Source of the DNA: Bradyrhizobium sp. NFR13
GTDB taxonomy: Bacteria > Pseudomonadota > Alphaproteobacteria > Rhizobiales > Xanthobacteraceae
Length of the DNA stretch: 64,000 bases
Assembly: GCF_900114605.1 (NCBI RefSeq)
Contig: NZ_FOTP01000002.1
Coordinates: forward strand, 372,001 to 436,000
Reading direction: 5' to 3'
A model generated the notes under the pieces. It saw only the letters and a program-made list of their open reading frames with translations. It ran no database searches and was not told the origin of the DNA. How positions within the stretch are numbered: the first letter of the stretch is position 1; every line of letters begins with the position of its first letter. This document shows positions 18,198 through 27,066 of this stretch, piece after piece. The translations under genes were made by a program, and so were the position numbers.

Positions 18198-18219
18198 TTG
18201 ACGCGATATCAAGCGTCAA
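18198..18219. promoter_or_regulatory. Inverted repeat, likely antitoxin operator
   Basis: TTGACGC (18198-18204) and GCGTCAA (18213-18219) are exact reverse complements separated by eight bases. They lie 39 bases upstream of the antitoxin start. GATATCA also occurs twice (18187-18193 and 18205-18211), one copy inside the spacer, and a further TTGACG begins at 18220. This spacing suits a dimeric HTH protein and the site is placed for autoregulation; the TTGAC elements may also be part of the promoter. Confidence 0.55.
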
Positions 18220-18370
18220 TTGACGATACTGTTCCCGAGAAAGGTGCTTCCCTGATCAGCGAGAGTATCGCGCGGGGCTCTATTCGTGGGCAAAATTTCG
18301 AGTTTAAGAAATAAATTCAAATGCTTACTTGATGTGATTTCGCGGTTCACCGTGACGGCCCCCGCTCCCG

Positions 18371-19684
18371 CTACTTCCTGATCGCGTCGTAAACCAGCGT
18401 CTTCAGGATCGGCTGGATGCGGCCGCGCTGGGTTGGCGTCTGCACCATCAGGATCATCACCATGTCCTGATCGGGGTAGGTCCAGAAATATGTTCCGGCG
18501 GCGCCGCCCCAGGCCATCTCGCCGACAAAACCGGGAACGCCGTCGTCGCCGGGTCCGATGCGAACGCCGAAGCCGAGGCCGTAGCCGAAACCGGCGCCCG
18601 GATAATAATAGGCCCAGGGCTTCACATCACTGGCCGGTGCGACCTGGTTCTGGCGCATCAGTTGAACCGACTCGGGCTTGAGGATCCTGACGCCGTCAAG
18701 CGTGCCGCCATTGATCAGCATCTGCAGGAAGCGCGCGTAATCGCCCGTGGTGGCGTTAAGCCCGCCTCCTCCGGATTCCCATTTTCGCTTCACCGTGGGA
18801 TTGCTGATGGTCTCGTTGCCGATGATGCGGTCGGTCGGCATCGGCTGCGCAATCCGCGGCGCCTTGGCGGGATCAAGCACGTAATAGCTGGCGTCTTTCA
18901 TGCCGAGCGGATTGAACAGATATTGCTTCTGGAAATCGTACAGCGATTGCCCTGATGCGATTTCAATGACGCGGCCGAGCAGATCAGTCGAATGGCCGTA
19001 GTCCCACACCGTGGCCGGCTGATAGGCCAGCGGCAGTTTCGCAAGCCGCGCCGCGAAATCGGCATTGTCGAAATCGCCATCGAACAGGCCGGCATCGAGA
19101 TAAAGTTGCGTGATCAGCCCGAGATTGGTGAAGGCCGAACTGATGCCGGACGACTGCCGCATCAGGTCGAGCACGGTGATCGGTTTCAGTGCCGGTGCGA
19201 AGTCGAGATAGGGCTTGCCGCTGGCATCCATGCGTTCGGTCGCGACCTGCGGATGGGCGTAGGCTGGAATGTATTTGGCGATCGGATCGTCCAGCTTGAG
19301 CTTGCCCTGCTCGACCAGCATCATTGCTGCGACTGATGTGACCGGCTTCGACATCGAATACAGCCGGAAGATCGTGTCCGTCGTCATCGGCGCCATGGTC
19401 GCGGGATCGCGAACGCCGAAACCTTCGTAATAGACCGGCTTGCCGCGGTGCTGGATCAGCATGATCGCGCCGGCGAGATGACCCTGGCCGACCTCGCGGT
19501 CGAGCATTTCGGTGACGCGGTTCAGGCCGTCCTGGGAAAAGCTGCTGAGGTCAGGCTTGTCGGTCAACAGGCTGGTGCCTGCCAATGCCGGCGTCACCAG
19601 CGCCGCAGCGACGGTGAGGACGGACAGGAAGTCGCAAGATCGTTGCAAGATTGACACTGGATTTCCGCAAGCGGGCTTGAACAC
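18371..19684 (-). CDS. Serine hydrolase, class C beta-lactamase family (EstB-like)
   Basis: The product (437 aa) has the penicillin-binding/beta-lactamase fold. The nucleophile motif is SMSK within FRLYSMSKPVTSVAAMML, the second motif a tyrosine in WDYGHSTDLLG, and the third triad GGAAGTYF. Such enzymes act as esterases or peptidases more often than as lactamases. A hydrophobic N-terminal segment ending TPALAG suggests export. The start at 19684 is GTG and could be later. No ampR-like neighbour is present, so a resistance role is not supported. It is flanked by a toxin-antitoxin pair and an outer-membrane-like protein. Confidence 0.85.
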   Translation of the reverse strand: MFKPACGNPVSILQRSCDFLSVLTVAAALVTPALAGTSLLTDKPDLSSFSQDGLNRVTEMLDREVGQGHLAGAIMLIQHRGKPVYYEGFGVRDPATMAPMTTDTIFRLYSMSKPVTSVAAMMLVEQGKLKLDDPIAKYIPAYAHPQVATERMDASGKPYLDFAPALKPITVLDLMRQSSGISSAFTNLGLITQLYLDAGLFDGDFDNADFAARLAKLPLAYQPATVWDYGHSTDLLGRVIEIASGQSLYDFQKQYLFNPLGMKDASYYVLDPAKAPRIAQPMPTDRIIGNETISNPTVKRKWESGGGGLNATTGDYARFLQMLINGGTLDGVRILKPESVQLMRQNQVAPASDVKPWAYYYPGAGFGYGLGFGVRIGPGDDGVPGFVGEMAWGGAAGTYFWTYPDQDMVMILMVQTPTQRGRIQPILKTLVYDAIRK

Positions 19685-19781
19685 GGTCGGACGCTAACAC
19701 CGAGATATTTCAGATACTTGTCGGAAAATCACTGAATTTGCCGATATCGGCGTTTTACCGCGATCGATGGGCGCATGGCGA

Positions 19782-20540
19782 TCACAAATGGGCGTCAGAT
19801 TTGCGCACGCTTCCCGGCGGCGGGAACCGGATCGTGGTGCCCAAGGTGATCCAGTTGGAATTCTCCCCGGTGATGTTGCGGCCATAGATTACGTCGACCG
19901 AGAAGATGTCGTTGGGCCGATAGCGCACGCCCGTCTGGACGCGTGGCTGGATCACGCTGGCGAGTTCGGCGCGCCCCGCCTGCCCGTACAGTTCCACCGT
20001 ATATTCCAGCACGTCGGTGAACTTCCAGTCGAAGCCGACGCCATAGGTGAAGTAGTGGCGATCGATGGTGCGATCCCACAGCCAGCCGGCATTGAGATTG
20101 ATGCGCGTGGTTTCGGAAAAGCGATAGGTCGCCGGAATTTCCGCGAACACCGCCGTGTTCTGGCCGGTCACGGCGTCGAATGTGCCGCTGGCCAGCGCCG
20201 ATACGCCGAATTTTCCGATGCCTGTCGGTTCGATATTGATCTTCGCCTTTGGCGCCAGCGTGGTGCTGAACTCGCCATCAGAGCGGCTGTGATTGGTGAG
20301 CACGCTGAGTTCGACGGGGCGCGTGATTTCCACCACACAGGACGGATTGGCCACAGCGGCAAAGTCGCTATTGGTGGCCATCGAATACCAGCTCTCGACC
20401 TTGCAGGAGCCGAGGTCCGAAATATCCGCCGCATCGACCGCATAGGCGCCATTGGCCGCCTCCGCGTGGCCACCCGCCACCAGCAGCGCGACCAGGACGA
20501 AACCGAACAGCGTCAGCGCGCGATAATGTGGAGCAGCCAT
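19782..20540 (-). CDS. Predicted exported outer-membrane-type protein
   Basis: The 252-aa product starts with a clear signal peptide ([21 protein letters not shown]). The mature part is rich in alternating aromatic/hydrophobic strands such as [12 protein letters not shown] and [10 protein letters not shown], as in small beta-barrels, and ends ITLGTTIRF, close to a barrel C-terminal signature, before a polar tail. Two cysteines (GSCKVES, NPSCVVE) could form a disulfide. I do not recognise a named family. It is divergent from nitrile hydratase alpha with 66 bases between the start codons, so they may share regulation, perhaps as a solute pore, though this is only inference. Confidence 0.65.
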   Translation of the reverse strand: MAAPHYRALTLFGFVLVALLVAGGHAEAANGAYAVDAADISDLGSCKVESWYSMATNSDFAAVANPSCVVEITRPVELSVLTNHSRSDGEFSTTLAPKAKINIEPTGIGKFGVSALASGTFDAVTGQNTAVFAEIPATYRFSETTRINLNAGWLWDRTIDRHYFTYGVGFDWKFTDVLEYTVELYGQAGRAELASVIQPRVQTGVRYRPNDIFSVDVIYGRNITGENSNWITLGTTIRFPPPGSVRKSDAHL

Positions 20541-20606
20541 GTCGCAGGACTAGCTGAGTCCCGAAATCCTCGACAGAACAATCGCGCCTCGCTTATCCTG
20601 TTTGGC

Positions 20607-21236
20607 ATGAGCGAACACCATCATCACGACCACGATCACGACCATTCCGAATTGTCGGACACCGAGCTGCGCGTCCGTGCACTCGAGACCATCCTGACCG
20701 AGAAGGGCTATATCGATCCGGCGGCGCTGGATGCGATGATCCAGGCCTATGAGACCAAGATCGGCCCGCGTAACGGCGCGCTGGTGGTGGCCAAGGCCTG
20801 GACTGATCCGGCTTTTAAGGCTGCGCTGCTGGCGGATGGTTCTGCGGCGGTCGGCACGCTCGGCCATGTCAGCCGCACCGGCGATCATCTCGTCGTGGTC
20901 GAGAACACGCCTGCGCGCCACAACATGGTCGTGTGCACCCTGTGCTCCTGTTACCCATGGGAAATGCTTGGCCTGCCCCCGGTCTGGTACAAGGCCGCGC
21001 CCTACCGCTCCCGCGCCGTCAAGGATCCGCGCGGAGTGCTTGCCGATTTCGGCTTTTCGATTCCGGACGACACTGAAATCCGTGTCTGGGATTCGACGGC
21101 AGAGACACGCTTTCTCGTGCTGCCGATGCGGCCTGCAGGCACCGAGGGCTGGAGCGAACAGCAACTTGCCGAGATCGTCACGCGCGATTCCATGATCGGC
21201 ACGGGTCTCGTCCGAGCGCCGGGAGCTCCGTCGTGA
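20607..21236 (+). CDS. nthA: Nitrile hydratase alpha subunit, cobalt type, His-rich N-terminus
   Basis: Nitrile hydratase converts nitriles to amides. The product (209 aa) carries the metal site VCTLCSC (Cys110, Cys113, Ser114, Cys115); Thr in the third position of the motif marks the cobalt type rather than the iron type. Cys113 and Cys115 are the ones normally oxidised. The first 13 residues contain seven histidines ([13 protein letters not shown]), a possible metal-loading tail. The ATG at 20607 is chosen because the upstream frame is antisense to the outer-membrane-protein gene. It overlaps the beta gene by four bases (GTGA). Confidence 0.92.
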   Translation: MSEHHHHDHDHDHSELSDTELRVRALETILTEKGYIDPAALDAMIQAYETKIGPRNGALVVAKAWTDPAFKAALLADGSAAVGTLGHVSRTGDHLVVVENTPARHNMVVCTLCSCYPWEMLGLPPVWYKAAPYRSRAVKDPRGVLADFGFSIPDDTEIRVWDSTAETRFLVLPMRPAGTEGWSEQQLAEIVTRDSMIGTGLVRAPGAPS

Positions 21237-21892
21237 ACGGCGTCCACGACATGGGCGGCATGGACGGTTTCGGCAAGGTCGAGCCGGAGCCGAACGAGCC
21301 GATGTTTCATGCGGAGTGGGAATCCCGCGTGCTGGCAATGGTGCGCGCCATGGGCGCGTCGGGCGCCTTCAATATCGATACTTCGCGCTTCTACCGTGAG
21401 ACGCTGCCGCCGGAGGTCTATCTCTCCAGCAGCTACTACAAGAAATGGTTTCTCGGCCTTGAGGATATGCTGGTCGAGCGCGGCTTCATCGCTACGGACG
21501 AGATCAAGGCCGGCCGGGCGTCCGTGCCGCCGAAACCCCTGAAGCGCGGCAACTTCACTGTTGATAGTGTCGAGCGCGTGCTGACCCGCGGCTCATTCAC
21601 GCGCCCTGCTTCGGCGCCTGCCGCATTCGCGATCGGTGATCGCGTGCGGATGAAGAACATCCATCCCACAACGCATACACGGCTGCCGCGCTATGTCCGC
21701 GGCCATGTTGGCGTGATCGAGCGAATTCACGGCGCCCATGTCTATCCCGATACTGCGGCGCATGATCAAGGCGAAAACCCGCAATGGCTTTACACCGTCG
21801 TGTTCGACGGGGCCGAATTGTGGGGACCCGATGGCGATCCAACGCTGAAAGTCTCGGTCGAGGCGTTCGAGCCATATCTCGACCCCGCGTGA
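21233..21892 (+). CDS. nthB: Nitrile hydratase beta subunit
   Basis: The beta subunit completes the heterodimer active site. The product (219 aa) begins [14 protein letters not shown], the standard family N-terminus, here from a GTG start overlapping the alpha stop. The helical middle ([30 protein letters not shown]) and the C-terminal SH3-like barrel ([46 protein letters not shown]) are both complete. Cobalt-type operons normally continue with a P14K-type activator gene; none follows here, as the next gene is on the other strand 20 bases away. No amidase is nearby. Confidence 0.92.
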   Translation: MNGVHDMGGMDGFGKVEPEPNEPMFHAEWESRVLAMVRAMGASGAFNIDTSRFYRETLPPEVYLSSSYYKKWFLGLEDMLVERGFIATDEIKAGRASVPPKPLKRGNFTVDSVERVLTRGSFTRPASAPAAFAIGDRVRMKNIHPTTHTRLPRYVRGHVGVIERIHGAHVYPDTAAHDQGENPQWLYTVVFDGAELWGPDGDPTLKVSVEAFEPYLDPA

Positions 21893-21912
21893 TGCGCGGC
21901 GGCAGGTTCGGA

Positions 21913-22632
21913 TCAAACCCGCCGTAATTCGCCTCGGAGTGCCCGCACATCGCCCGCCAGGCCCGCGAGTCTGGTAGGATCGGTGACTATCAAGCGGCCG
22001 CGACCCGCTTTCAGGATCTGCATCCGGTTCCATGCCGAAACAGTGCGGCTGACCGTGAACAGTGTGGTGTCACTGAGTTCGGCCAGTTCCTGGCGCGAGA
22101 TCCTCAATTCGATCGGAACGCAATCACCATCCGGATCTCCTTCCTGCACCAGGCGCAGAACGATCCGTGCGATACGTCGATCGGCGTTCTCGCTCGTTGC
22201 CTCGTGAAGACGGCGCAACAGGTGATCGGTTTGCCGCCCGACGATACCGAGGACGTTGATCGCCAGCTGCGGGACAATATGCATCAGCCCGCCGAAGCGA
22301 TCCGCGGGCCAGCACAAAAGCTCGGTCGCGACCGTCGCACGCAGGGTTGTCGGGTGAGTAAAGTTGCCGAACACCGATGCGGCTCCGGCGAGATCGCCGC
22401 GTCGCATGAATTGCAGCGTTTTCTGCGCGCCATGCGCATCGATCATTGTTTTCTTGAGCTGACCAGCGATGACCACAGCGATCATCGCCGGCGCGTCGCC
22501 CTGTTGCCAGAGCGAAAAACCGCAATCCAGAACGTGCTTTCTGCCAGCTTCGATGATGATGCCGCGTGTGCCCTCGTCCAGGCCCGCAAAAAGCGGCGTT
22601 TGACCAAACGAATTGCACATCTCACGATCCAT
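21913..22632 (-). CDS. Crp/Fnr-family transcriptional regulator
   Basis: The product (239 aa) has an N-terminal cyclic-nucleotide-type sensor fold (FSLWQQGDAPAMIAVVIAGQ), a dimerisation helix and a C-terminal winged HTH with recognition helix TTLFTVSRTVSAWNR. The Ser-Arg pair that reads TTGA-type half-sites is present, but Phe replaces the Glu found in FNR and FixK (ETxSR). Cysteines are not arranged in FNR's [4Fe-4S] pattern. The ATG at 22632 follows GGAAGGCGAG. It is divergent from napEDABC and convergent with nitrile hydratase, so control of nap or of itself is plausible. Confidence 0.85.
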   Translation of the reverse strand: MDREMCNSFGQTPLFAGLDEGTRGIIIEAGRKHVLDCGFSLWQQGDAPAMIAVVIAGQLKKTMIDAHGAQKTLQFMRRGDLAGAASVFGNFTHPTTLRATVATELLCWPADRFGGLMHIVPQLAINVLGIVGRQTDHLLRRLHEATSENADRRIARIVLRLVQEGDPDGDCVPIELRISRQELAELSDTTLFTVSRTVSAWNRMQILKAGRGRLIVTDPTRLAGLAGDVRALRGELRRV

Positions 22633-22779
22633 TGCTCGCCTTCCGGAACGAGCGATTTCGCCGAGCAGCTGTCGCAATCAAATAAAACTGTCATCAAAGA
22701 TTCTGATGCGAGCGGCTCTGCACGACGACATCGCGATCAGAACAACGATCTCAAATAAATCCTCCGCAGAGTTTGTTAT

Positions 22780-22793
22780 TTGATCTAGCGCAA
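22780..22793 (+). promoter_or_regulatory. FNR/FixK-like box upstream of napE
   Basis: TTGATCTAGCGCAA fits the FixK-type pattern TTGA-N6-GCAA and matches the FNR consensus TTGAT-N4-ATCAA fully in the left half. It ends 93 bases before the napE start, which leaves room for a promoter centred about 40 bases downstream. A 7-bp inverted repeat, CAAATAA (22752-22758) and TTATTTG (22776-22782), overlaps its left end. Nap operons of Bradyrhizobium are known to be FixK2-dependent; that this box is used here is inference. Confidence 0.6.
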
Positions 22794-22886
22794 AGAAGGT
22801 GGGCGCTGCAGCAGGCATATTGCCTTTGCTCCAGGCGAATCTCGCCTCTTCTCCAGGCATATGGCCGCAAACCGAAGGGGGAGCAT

Positions 22887-23084
22887 ATGGTGACGGACCA
22901 GAATATCGCTCAGTCTGCAGAGGCTCAAAGACGCAATAGCCGCATGTCGGAGTTGATCGTCTTTCTCACGATCGTCGTTCTCATCTGGCCCGTCGTCGCG
23001 GTGGGCGTAGTCGGTGGCTACGGCTTTCTGGTCTGGATGACCCAGCTGATTTTTGGGCCGCCCGGCCCTCCTCTGCTTCACTAG
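22887..23084 (+). CDS. napE: NapE, small membrane protein of periplasmic nitrate reductase
   Basis: The 65-aa product has a polar N-terminus (SAEAQRRNSRMSE) and one or two hydrophobic spans (LIVFLTIVVLIWPVVAVGVV and GGYGFLVWMTQLIFGPPGPP), typical of NapE/TorE proteins. The family's role is unknown, but it heads nap operons in alphaproteobacteria. The ATG at 22887 is preceded by GGGGGAG, a very strong ribosome-binding site, and the in-frame extension to 22773 is ignored. napD follows after nine bases. Confidence 0.87.
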   Translation: MVTDQNIAQSAEAQRRNSRMSELIVFLTIVVLIWPVVAVGVVGGYGFLVWMTQLIFGPPGPPLLH

Positions 23085-23093
23085 GACTTCCAC

Positions 23094-23390
23094 ATGACAG
23101 ACAAACTCACCAGACGCGCTTTGTTGACCGGCGCGACCGCCGGCGCGTCCGCGCGCGATAATGAGCACATTTCCAGCGCTGTCGTGTCGGTGCTTCCGGC
23201 CCATATCGACGCGGTATCTGCGCGGCTGCTCGGCCTCGCGGGTGTAGAAATCCATCACCGCACGGACTCCAAACTCGTGGCGGTCCTTGAAGGGCCAGAC
23301 AGCGGCGCACTGGGTGCGATGCTCGCCGACATCTCATCATGGCCGGGCGTGCTCTCGGCCAACATGGTCTTCGAACAGCGTCTCGATTAG
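23094..23390 (+). CDS. napD: NapD, NapA maturation chaperone
   Basis: NapD binds the Tat signal of NapA in the cytoplasm and holds back export until the cofactor is inserted. The product (98 aa) has the ferredoxin-like NapD core from about residue 25 (HISSAVVSVLP, SWPGVLSANMVFEQ). It carries an extra N-terminal segment, MTDKLTRRALLTGATAGASA, with a twin-arginine-like TRRALLTG that resembles the signal motif of its own client or the start of NapF. No separate napF is present. It ends 12 bases before napA. Confidence 0.88.
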   Translation: MTDKLTRRALLTGATAGASARDNEHISSAVVSVLPAHIDAVSARLLGLAGVEIHHRTDSKLVAVLEGPDSGALGAMLADISSWPGVLSANMVFEQRLD

Positions 23391-23402
23391 GAGGACGACG
23401 AA

Positions 23403-25898
23403 ATGCCCCTTTCGCGGCGCGATCTACTCAAGGCCCAGGCAGCGGCTGTCGCTGCAGCGGCGGCTGGCATCAATGTTCCGGCGGCCGCTCAATCGATTGC
23501 CGGCGGCGTCGGATCGCTGTCCATCAAATGGTCGAAGGCGCCATGCCGCTTCTGCGGCACCGGTTGCGGCGTCATGGTCGGCGTCAAGGACAACAAGGTC
23601 GTCGCCACCCATGGCGATACGTTGGCGGAAGTGAACCGCGGCCTGAACTGCATCAAAGGCTACTTCCTCTCCAAGATCATGTACGGCGCCGACCGCCTGA
23701 CCACGCCCCTCCTCCGCAAGAAGAACGGCGTGTTCGACAAGAACGGTGAACTCACACCAGTGAGCTGGGACGAAGCATTCGACACCATGGCGCAGCGCGC
23801 CAAGGCGACGCTGAAAGAAAAAGGACCGACTGCGATCGGCATGTTCGGATCGGGCCAGTGGACGATCCTCGAAGGTTATGCCGCGACCAAGCTGATGCGT
23901 GCGGGTTTCCGCTCCAACAATCTCGATCCTAATGCGCGGCATTGCATGGCGTCTGCGGCCGTGGGCTTCATGCGCACCTTCGGCATGGACGAGCCGATGG
24001 GCTGCTATGACGACTTCGAGGCCGCCGATGCCTTCGTGCTGTGGGGCTCGAACATGGCCGAGATGCATCCGATCCTGTGGACGCGCCTCACCGATCGCCG
24101 CCTTGGTCATCCGCATGTGAAAGTCGCGGTGCTCTCGACCTTCACCCATCGCAGTTCTGACCTCGCCGACATCCCGATCGTATTCAAGCCGGGCACTGAT
24201 CTGGCCATTCTCAACTTCATCGCCAACCACATCATCTCGACAGGTCGTGTAAATACCGAATTCGTCAACAGCCACACGACTTTCGTGAAGGGCACGACGG
24301 ATATCGGCTACGGGCTGCGTCCCGAACATCCGCTGGAGAAGAAGGCCAAGGGAGCAGCCACGGCCGCAGCGACGACGCCAATCGATTTCGCGGCCTACGC
24401 CGAATTCGTGAAGGACTATTCGCTCGAGAAGGTGTCGAAGCTGACCGGTGTCGAGCCCGGATTCCTGCTGGAACTTGCAGAACTCTATGCCGATCCGAAG
24501 CGCAAGGTGATGTCGCTCTGGACCATGGGTTTCAACCAGCATGTCCGTGGTGTCTGGGCCAATCAGCTCGTCTACAACATCCATCTGCTGACCGGCAAAA
24601 TCTCCGAGCCGGGCAACTCGCCGTTCTCGCTGACGGGCCAGCCGTCGGCTTGCGGTACAGCGCGCGAGGTCGGCACCTTCGCGCATCGCCTCCCCGCCGA
24701 CATGGTCGTGACCAATCCGGAGCACCGCAAGCATGCTGAAGAAATCTGGCGCGTGCCGCATGGCCTCCTGCCGGACAAGATCGGTTATCACGCCGTCGAA
24801 CAGGACCGCATGCTGCATGACGGCAAACTGAACTTCTACTGGGTTCAGGTGAACAACAATGTGCAGGCGGCGCCCAACAGTTCGGGCGAGACCTATCCGG
24901 GCTACCGCAACCCCGCCAACTTCATCGTGGTGTCGGATGCCTATCCGACGGTGACGGCGATGTCCGCCGATTGCGTGTTGCCGGCGGCGATGTGGGTCGA
25001 GAAGGAAGGCGCCTACGGCAATGCCGAACGGCGCACCCATGTCTGGCGCCAGCTGGTCGATGCGCCTGGCCAGGCGCGCTCGGATCTCTGGCAGCTGATG
25101 GAGTTCTCGAAGCGATTCACAACGGACGAAGTGTGGCCTGCCGCCCTCCTCGACGCCAATCCGAATTACAAGGGCAAGACGCTGTTCGACGTGCTGTATC
25201 GCAACGGTGAGGTCGACAAATTTCCCGTCAGCGAAATCCCCGCTGACTATGGAAACCACGAGTCCAAGGACTTCGGTTTCTATGTGCAGAAGGGACTATT
25301 CGAGGAATATGCCACGTTCGGCCGCGGTCACGGCCACGACCTTGCACCCTGGGACGCCTATCACGAGGTGCGCGGCCTTCGCTGGCCGGTGGTCAATGGC
25401 AAGGAAACCAAGTGGCGCTACCGCGAAGGTCTCGATCCCTACGTCAAGCCGGGCAAGAAAATTGAATTCTACGGCAACCCGGACGGACGCGCGCGGATCA
25501 TCGCGGTGCCCTACGAGCCGCCGGCGGAGTCGCCCGATGCTGAGTTCGATCTCTAGCTGGTGACGGGCCGCGTGCTGGAGCACTGGCATTCCGGTTCGAT
25601 GACCATGCGCGTGCCGGAACTATACAAGGCGTTTCCCGGCGCGCGATGCTTCATGCATGCCGAGGATGCGCGTGCACGCGGCCTGAATCAGGGCGCCGAA
25701 ATCCGGTTGATGTCGCGGCGCGGTGAGATCCGCACACGCGTCGATACGACCGGACGCAACCGCATGCCCCGCGGCGTGGTGTTCGTGCCGTGGTTCGATG
25801 CCAGCCAGTTGATCAACAAGGTCACGCTGGATGCAACCGACCCGATCTCCAAACAGACGGACTTCAAGAAATGCGCGGTCAAAATCGTTTCGGTTTAA
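23403..25898 (+). pseudogene. napA: Periplasmic nitrate reductase NapA, interrupted by in-frame TAG
   Basis: NapA reduces nitrate to nitrite with a Mo-bis-MGD cofactor. Full length would be 831 codons, the normal family size. It starts with a Tat signal (SRRDLLKA), has the [4Fe-4S] cysteines 48, 51, 55 and 83, and the Mo-ligand cysteine in HCMASA. Codon 718 (25554-25556) is TAG, where homologues have Trp in a [14 protein letters not shown] stretch; TGG to TAG is one base change. The same frame then continues without further damage for 113 codons through the MGD-binding C-terminal domain ([20 protein letters not shown]). Termination at 717 aa should destroy activity. A sequencing error, a recent mutation or amber readthrough are the alternatives. 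Confidence 0.92.
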
Positions 25899-25903
25899 GT
25901 GCG

Positions 25904-26365
25904 ATGAAGACCCTCATCGCGGCAACCATCGCCGGCACCATGGTGCTGGTCTCCGGTGCGATCTATGCGCAGTCTGTTCAGACTGCGCCGCAGATCGTGC
26001 CACGCGTCACCGGCGCAGCGAAGCCGATGGGCGACGTTCCTGCGCCGCCCTTCCCGCGGCCCGTCACTGACGACAAGCGCGTGATGCGGAACTATCCGGA
26101 GCAGCCTCCGGTGATCCCGCATTCGATCGAGAACTATCAGCTCACGCTGCGGGCCAATCGCTGTCTTGAGTGCCATCGCCGCGAATATACCGAAGGCTCC
26201 GGTGCGCCGATGATCAGCGTTACGCATTTCATGGATCGCGATGGCCAGATGCTCGCCGATGTGACACCCCGGCGCTATTTCTGTACGGCCTGTCACGTGC
26301 CGCAAACCGATGCGCGCCCGCTCGTCCCGAACACCTTCACCGACATGAAGGCATCCGGCAGGTGA
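25904..26365 (+). CDS. napB: NapB, diheme cytochrome c subunit of nitrate reductase
   Basis: NapB passes electrons from NapC to NapA in the periplasm. The product (153 aa) has a Sec signal peptide ([20 protein letters not shown]), the [21 protein letters not shown] docking stretch and two c-type heme sites, CLECH and CTACH, with distal histidines in HSIENY and VTHFMDRDG. The ATG at 25904 lies five bases after the napA stop, with little ribosome-binding sequence of its own, so its translation may depend on ribosomes finishing napA. The longer frame upstream (to 25790) is antisignal and rejected. Confidence 0.93.
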   Translation: MKTLIAATIAGTMVLVSGAIYAQSVQTAPQIVPRVTGAAKPMGDVPAPPFPRPVTDDKRVMRNYPEQPPVIPHSIENYQLTLRANRCLECHRREYTEGSGAPMISVTHFMDRDGQMLADVTPRRYFCTACHVPQTDARPLVPNTFTDMKASGR

Positions 26366-26370
26366 GCGCC

Positions 26371-27066
26371 ATGAAGTGGTTGATATCCAAGTTCCTGTGG
26401 TTCTGGCGCATCGCCAGCCGACCGGCCACGCATATCAGTCTCGGCGTGCTGGCGCTGGGCGGCTTCCTCTGTGGCGTGATCTTCTGGGGCGGTTTCAATA
26501 CGGCGCTGGAAGTCACCAATACCGAGAAATTCTGCACCGGCTGCCACGAGATGCGTGACAACGTGTATCAGGAGCTGCAGCGCACGCCGCATTTCGCCAA
26601 TCGATCCGGTGTCCGTGCCACATGCCCGGATTGCCACGTGCCGCATAACTGGACCGACAAGATCGCGCGCAAGATGCAGGCGTCGAAGGAAGTGTGGGGC
26701 AAGATCTTCGGCACGATCTCGACGCGCGAGAAGTTCCTCGACATGCGCCTGGAGCTCGCGAAACATGAATGGTCGCGCCTGAAGGCCAATGACTCGCTGG
26801 AATGCCGCAACTGCCACTCGGCGATCGCGATGGATTTCACCAAACAGGCGCCGCGCGCGGCGGCGATCCATGCCAAGTACCTCGTCACCGGCGAGCGGAC
26901 TTGTATCGATTGCCACAAGGGCATCGCGCATGAATTGCCTGACATGACCGGGATCGAGCCCGGCTGGAGCGCACCGGCCGAGCTTCGCGACCGCCACAGC
27001 CACCACGCGCCGGATGCGGATCGGTTGTCGCGCTATCTGGCATCGGTGAAGGAGACGCAGCCATAG
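26371..27066 (+). CDS. napC: NapC, membrane-anchored tetraheme cytochrome c
   Basis: NapC oxidises quinol at the inner membrane and feeds NapAB. The product (231 aa) has one N-terminal membrane anchor ([20 protein letters not shown]) and four CxxCH heme sites: CTGCH (55-59), CPDCH, CRNCH and CIDCH. This is the NapC/NirT pattern. The ATG at 26371 is preceded by AGGTGAGCGCC; a GTG at 26362 overlapping the napB stop is an alternative. The stop codon lies inside the stem of an inverted repeat that probably terminates the operon. Confidence 0.95.
   Translation: MKWLISKFLWFWRIASRPATHISLGVLALGGFLCGVIFWGGFNTALEVTNTEKFCTGCHEMRDNVYQELQRTPHFANRSGVRATCPDCHVPHNWTDKIARKMQASKEVWGKIFGTISTREKFLDMRLELAKHEWSRLKANDSLECRNCHSAIAMDFTKQAPRAAAIHAKYLVTGERTCIDCHKGIAHELPDMTGIEPGWSAPAELRDRHSHHAPDADRLSRYLASVKETQP

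Noticed and set aside
18371..19684. Serine hydrolase as a true AmpC beta-lactamase.
   Set aside because: The third motif is GGAAGTYF rather than KTG and there is no ampR neighbour; an esterase or peptidase role is more likely.
19767..20606. Upstream extension of the nitrile hydratase alpha frame.
   Set aside because: It is antisense to the predicted outer-membrane-protein gene and has no alpha-subunit homology; the alpha fold starts after 20607.
23424..25259. Long open frame on the minus strand opposite napA (611 codons).
   Set aside because: It mirrors napA codon positions, has His/Arg/Asp-rich low-complexity translation without domains, and napA motifs are unambiguous.
25554..25556. Reading the napA TAG as pyrrolysine.
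   Set aside because: The position is a conserved Trp, no pyrrolysine genes are visible, and this is not expected in such bacteria; mutation or error is simpler.
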